The position numbers and the translations under genes were made by a program. Below, in pieces: positions 46,708 through 48,628 of a stretch of DNA of 48,628 nt. The number at the start of each line of letters is the position of its first letter. The stretch's first letter is position 1. The notes beneath the pieces were generated by a model. It was not told the origin of the DNA and did no database searches. It saw only the letters and a program-made list of their open reading frames with translations. Origin of the DNA: BP-133 sp040756995 (lineage in GTDB: Bacteria; Actinomycetota; Acidimicrobiia; IMCC26256; BP-133); the NCBI GenBank assembly GCA_040756995.1, contig JBFLYK010000047.1, forward strand, positions 1 to 48,628, read 5' to 3'.

Positions 46708-47451
46708 GTGACCACCGACGACGTCGCCGGCGCCGATCCCTGGGAGCAGCACGCCGGGTGGTGGCAGGAGGGCTTCACCGACGGCGCCGACCCCGAGTAC
46801 GAGGAGCAGATCCTTCCGCTGGCGGCCGAATGGCTCCGGGGCGCCGACCGGGTCCTCGACGTCGGCACCGGCGAAGGGCAGCTGGCCCGGCTGGCGGTGA
46901 AGGGCGGCGCCGGCCTCGTTCTCGGCGTCGATCCCACGTGGGGTCAGCTCACGACGGCCCGGGAGCGGGCCGGAGGGCCGGTTTACGCCAGAGGCGCGGC
47001 CGCCGCGCTGCCCGTCCGCAGCGGCAGCTTCGACGCCGTCGTGGCCTGCCTCGTGTTCGAGCACATCGTCGACTACGCCGAGGCCATCGGGGACGTCGCC
47101 CGCGTGCTGCGGCCCGGCGGCCGGTTCCTGTTCTTCCTCAACCACCCGCTGCTCCAGACACCGGGGAGCGGCTGGATCGACGACCACATCCTCGAGGAGC
47201 AGTACTGGCGGATCGGCCCGTACCTCGTGGACGACGACTCGCGGGAGGAGGTCGCCCCCGGCGTGTGGCTGCCGTTCATCCACCGCCCGCTCAACCGGTA
47301 CGTGAACGCCATGGCCGGCCACGGCCTGCTGATCGAGCGGATGGAGGAGCCGCCGCCGCCGGAAGGGTTCCTGGAGCGGGCGGCCGAGTACCGCGAGGCG
47401 GCCACCATCCCCCGGCTGCTCTTCCTGGTTGCCCGCAAGCTGGACGGCTGA
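46708..47451 (+). CDS. SAM-dependent methyltransferase (class I)
   Basis: This 247-aa class I methyltransferase has motif I VLDVGTGEGQLARLA (about residues 50-64), acidic D at the end of beta 2 (LVLGVDPTWGQ), motif IV SFDAVVACLVFEHI and post-motif RVLRPGGRFLFFLNHP. Substrate unknown; the C-terminal half with PLNRYVNAMAGHGLLIERM fits small-molecule or lipid methyltransferases. GTG 46708 was chosen because the upstream in-frame sequence overlaps the PIG-V gene. It is head-to-tail with that gene, suggesting a role in the same envelope pathway. Confidence 0.85.
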   Translation: MTTDDVAGADPWEQHAGWWQEGFTDGADPEYEEQILPLAAEWLRGADRVLDVGTGEGQLARLAVKGGAGLVLGVDPTWGQLTTARERAGGPVYARGAAAALPVRSGSFDAVVACLVFEHIVDYAEAIGDVARVLRPGGRFLFFLNHPLLQTPGSGWIDDHILEEQYWRIGPYLVDDDSREEVAPGVWLPFIHRPLNRYVNAMAGHGLLIERMEEPPPPEGFLERAAEYREAATIPRLLFLVARKLDG

Positions 47452-47463
47452 GGCCGCGGCGCG

Positions 47464-48628
47464 CTACGAGCGGGGCGATCCGGGCAACCGGAACAGCGAC
47501 CACCCGAACTCCATCAGCGGGTAGGCCTGCGGTTCGGTTTCGAGAACCAGGTCCCAGTGCGTCTCGGCGTACTCCCGCTTCGGGTCGTTGCCGGCCAGCA
47601 GCACGTGCGTCACGCCGTACCGGCCTGCGAGGGCCTCGACCGCGTCGGCTGTGACGCCGGCGAACCGGCGCAGCCCGGGGGTGCAGGCCCAGCCGCCCAG
47701 CGCCTCCATGCGGGCGTTGTCCTCCGCCCAGGCGGCGCCACCGAAGGCGATGCCCTTGCAGTCGGCCACCACCGCCCGCCGGGACACCGCCCGCAGCCAG
47801 TAGATGGCGGGGTCGGCGGCGATGACCGCGCCCGGCTCGGTGACCCGCCCGACGGCCAGGGCGGCGGCCACACCGGGATCGGAGCGGTCATATCCGACAT
47901 TGATCTTCGTGAGCCCGGCGAACGACCCGCCCTGGTGGAAGGCGGCATCAGGCCCGGCCAGCCAGACGACCCACAGCATGACCACCGCCGCCGCCCGGCG
48001 GGGCGTCCGATACCCGTCCCACAGCCGGGCCGCCAGCCAGACGAGCGTGAAGGCGGCCATCGGGAGCACGAGGCCGGCCAGGCGGTAGACATTGAACCGC
48101 TGGGCCAGTTGACCGAACAGCGGGACATCGAGCCGGTCCGCCACAGCGGCGGCCAGCAACCCGACGGCGGGCAAGGCGACGGCCGGAAGAACCGCCCGGC
48201 GCTCCCGGCGGTGGGCGACGGCGAAGGCGAGGGCGAGGCCGACGACCACGGCACCGCCGACGAACACGCCGGGTGTCCAGGAGTTCGCGTCGCAGTGGAA
48301 CGGGATGGCCAGGCGGCAGGCCTCGAGCCAGCCGTCGCCGCCGTTCTCGATCCCGCGGAGATGGCCGACGACGGCGGCCTGGGCGATCAGCCCGGCGCCG
48401 ACCGCGGTCAGCGCCAGCCGGTGGCGCGGCGGGCGCAGCGTGGCGAGGAGAGCGGTGGCCAGCAGGACCGGACCGAGGTCGGCGCCGTGCTGCACGTGGG
48501 CCAGGGCGGCTAGGACCGAGGCGACCACCGCGGCCCGCCACCGACCGGTGACCAGCGCCGCGACGGCCAGAAAGCCGAGGCAGGCGCCCAGTCCCTGGGG
48601 GAGGGCGAAGCCCCACAGCGCCGTGCCC
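47464..48628 (-). CDS. Unrecognised polytopic membrane protein, 5' end outside window
   Basis: The frame is open to the window edge, so at least 387 residues are visible and the start is beyond 48628; a GTG at 48528 would not include the first membrane helix. The N-terminal part has some seven or more hydrophobic helices (for example LPMAAFTLVWLAARLW), followed by a C-terminal soluble domain (from about VGYDRSDPGVAAALAVG) with VIAADPAIYWL and THVLLAGNDPKREYAE. The layout (helices plus C-terminal extracytoplasmic domain) resembles uncharacterised GT-C-like proteins nearby. It is convergent with the methyltransferase. Confidence 0.75.
   Translation of the reverse strand, partial: GTALWGFALPQGLGACLGFLAVAALVTGRWRAAVVASVLAALAHVQHGADLGPVLLATALLATLRPPRHRLALTAVGAGLIAQAAVVGHLRGIENGGDGWLEACRLAIPFHCDANSWTPGVFVGGAVVVGLALAFAVAHRRERRAVLPAVALPAVGLLAAAVADRLDVPLFGQLAQRFNVYRLAGLVLPMAAFTLVWLAARLWDGYRTPRRAAAVVMLWVVWLAGPDAAFHQGGSFAGLTKINVGYDRSDPGVAAALAVGRVTEPGAVIAADPAIYWLRAVSRRAVVADCKGIAFGGAAWAEDNARMEALGGWACTPGLRRFAGVTADAVEALAGRYGVTHVLLAGNDPKREYAETHWDLVLETEPQAYPLMEFGWSLFRLPGSPRS

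Overview
The window is high-GC DNA (roughly 70% by eye) with frequent GTG/TTG starts and no rRNA, tRNA, CRISPR array, prophage or insertion sequence that I can see. The gene content (PdtaR-type ANTAR regulator, IdeR-like repressor, four-S1-domain rpsA, DUF222/HNH gene, PIG-V and DUF2079 membrane proteins, polA-rpsA-coaE-uvrB-uvrA order) points to the Actinomycetota. A deep lineage such as Acidimicrobiia would fit, but that is inference. Many starts look leaderless: a TAnnnT -10 hexamer lies 6-8 nt before the start codon, and I used this to choose several starts.

Layout. 1-9192: housekeeping block with the 3' part of an AarF/UbiB-type kinase, a small coiled-coil protein, pdtaR, an aminoglycoside-phosphotransferase-fold protein, an IdeR/DtxR-family repressor, a short non-coding region with a consensus-like IdeR box, a promoter and a terminator-like hairpin (candidate iron-controlled small RNA), a Bcp-type peroxiredoxin, polA and rpsA. 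9210-17960: first Tad (Flp pilus) locus, with tadG and tadE on the minus strand and cpaB, cpaE, cpaF, a VWA-TadB fusion and tadC on the plus strand. 18018-23877: accessory genes (DinB, a 66-aa protein, a DUF222/HNH endonuclease, two hypotheticals, and a polytopic membrane protein fused to a class-A-beta-lactamase-fold serine hydrolase). 23870-35461: second Tad locus, all on the minus strand, reading tadE, tadG, cpaE-b, cpaB (short), cpaE-a, cpaF, tadB, tadC, histidine kinase, LuxR-type response regulator and two Flp pilins. 35625-41270: coaE, uvrB, uvrA. 41286-48628: cell-envelope membrane proteins (two PIG-V-like mannosyltransferases, two tandem DUF2079 proteins, an unrecognised polytopic protein) and a SAM methyltransferase.

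In other actinobacteria (for example Mycobacterium tuberculosis) rpsA is followed directly by coaE and then the uvr genes. Here about 26 kb carrying two Tad systems lies between them. The Tad genes together supply the assembly ATPase, platform proteins, localisation ATPases, CpaB, pseudopilins and, in locus 2 only, Flp pilins. No prepilin peptidase (TadV/CpaA) is present, so it must be supplied from elsewhere, and only one of the two loci has its own pilins. The locus-2 transcription units share a cis element (GATAG, a 10-bp dyad, then YCATT) that I found three times and only in front of locus-2 units. The kinase/regulator pair in the operon is a natural candidate controller.

The observations I would follow first are the IdeR-box small RNA candidate (4246-4360), the membrane-serine hydrolase fusion with its mirror-image promoter region (21489-23877), the VWA-TadB fusion (15129-17036), and the three-copy cis element of Tad locus 2.
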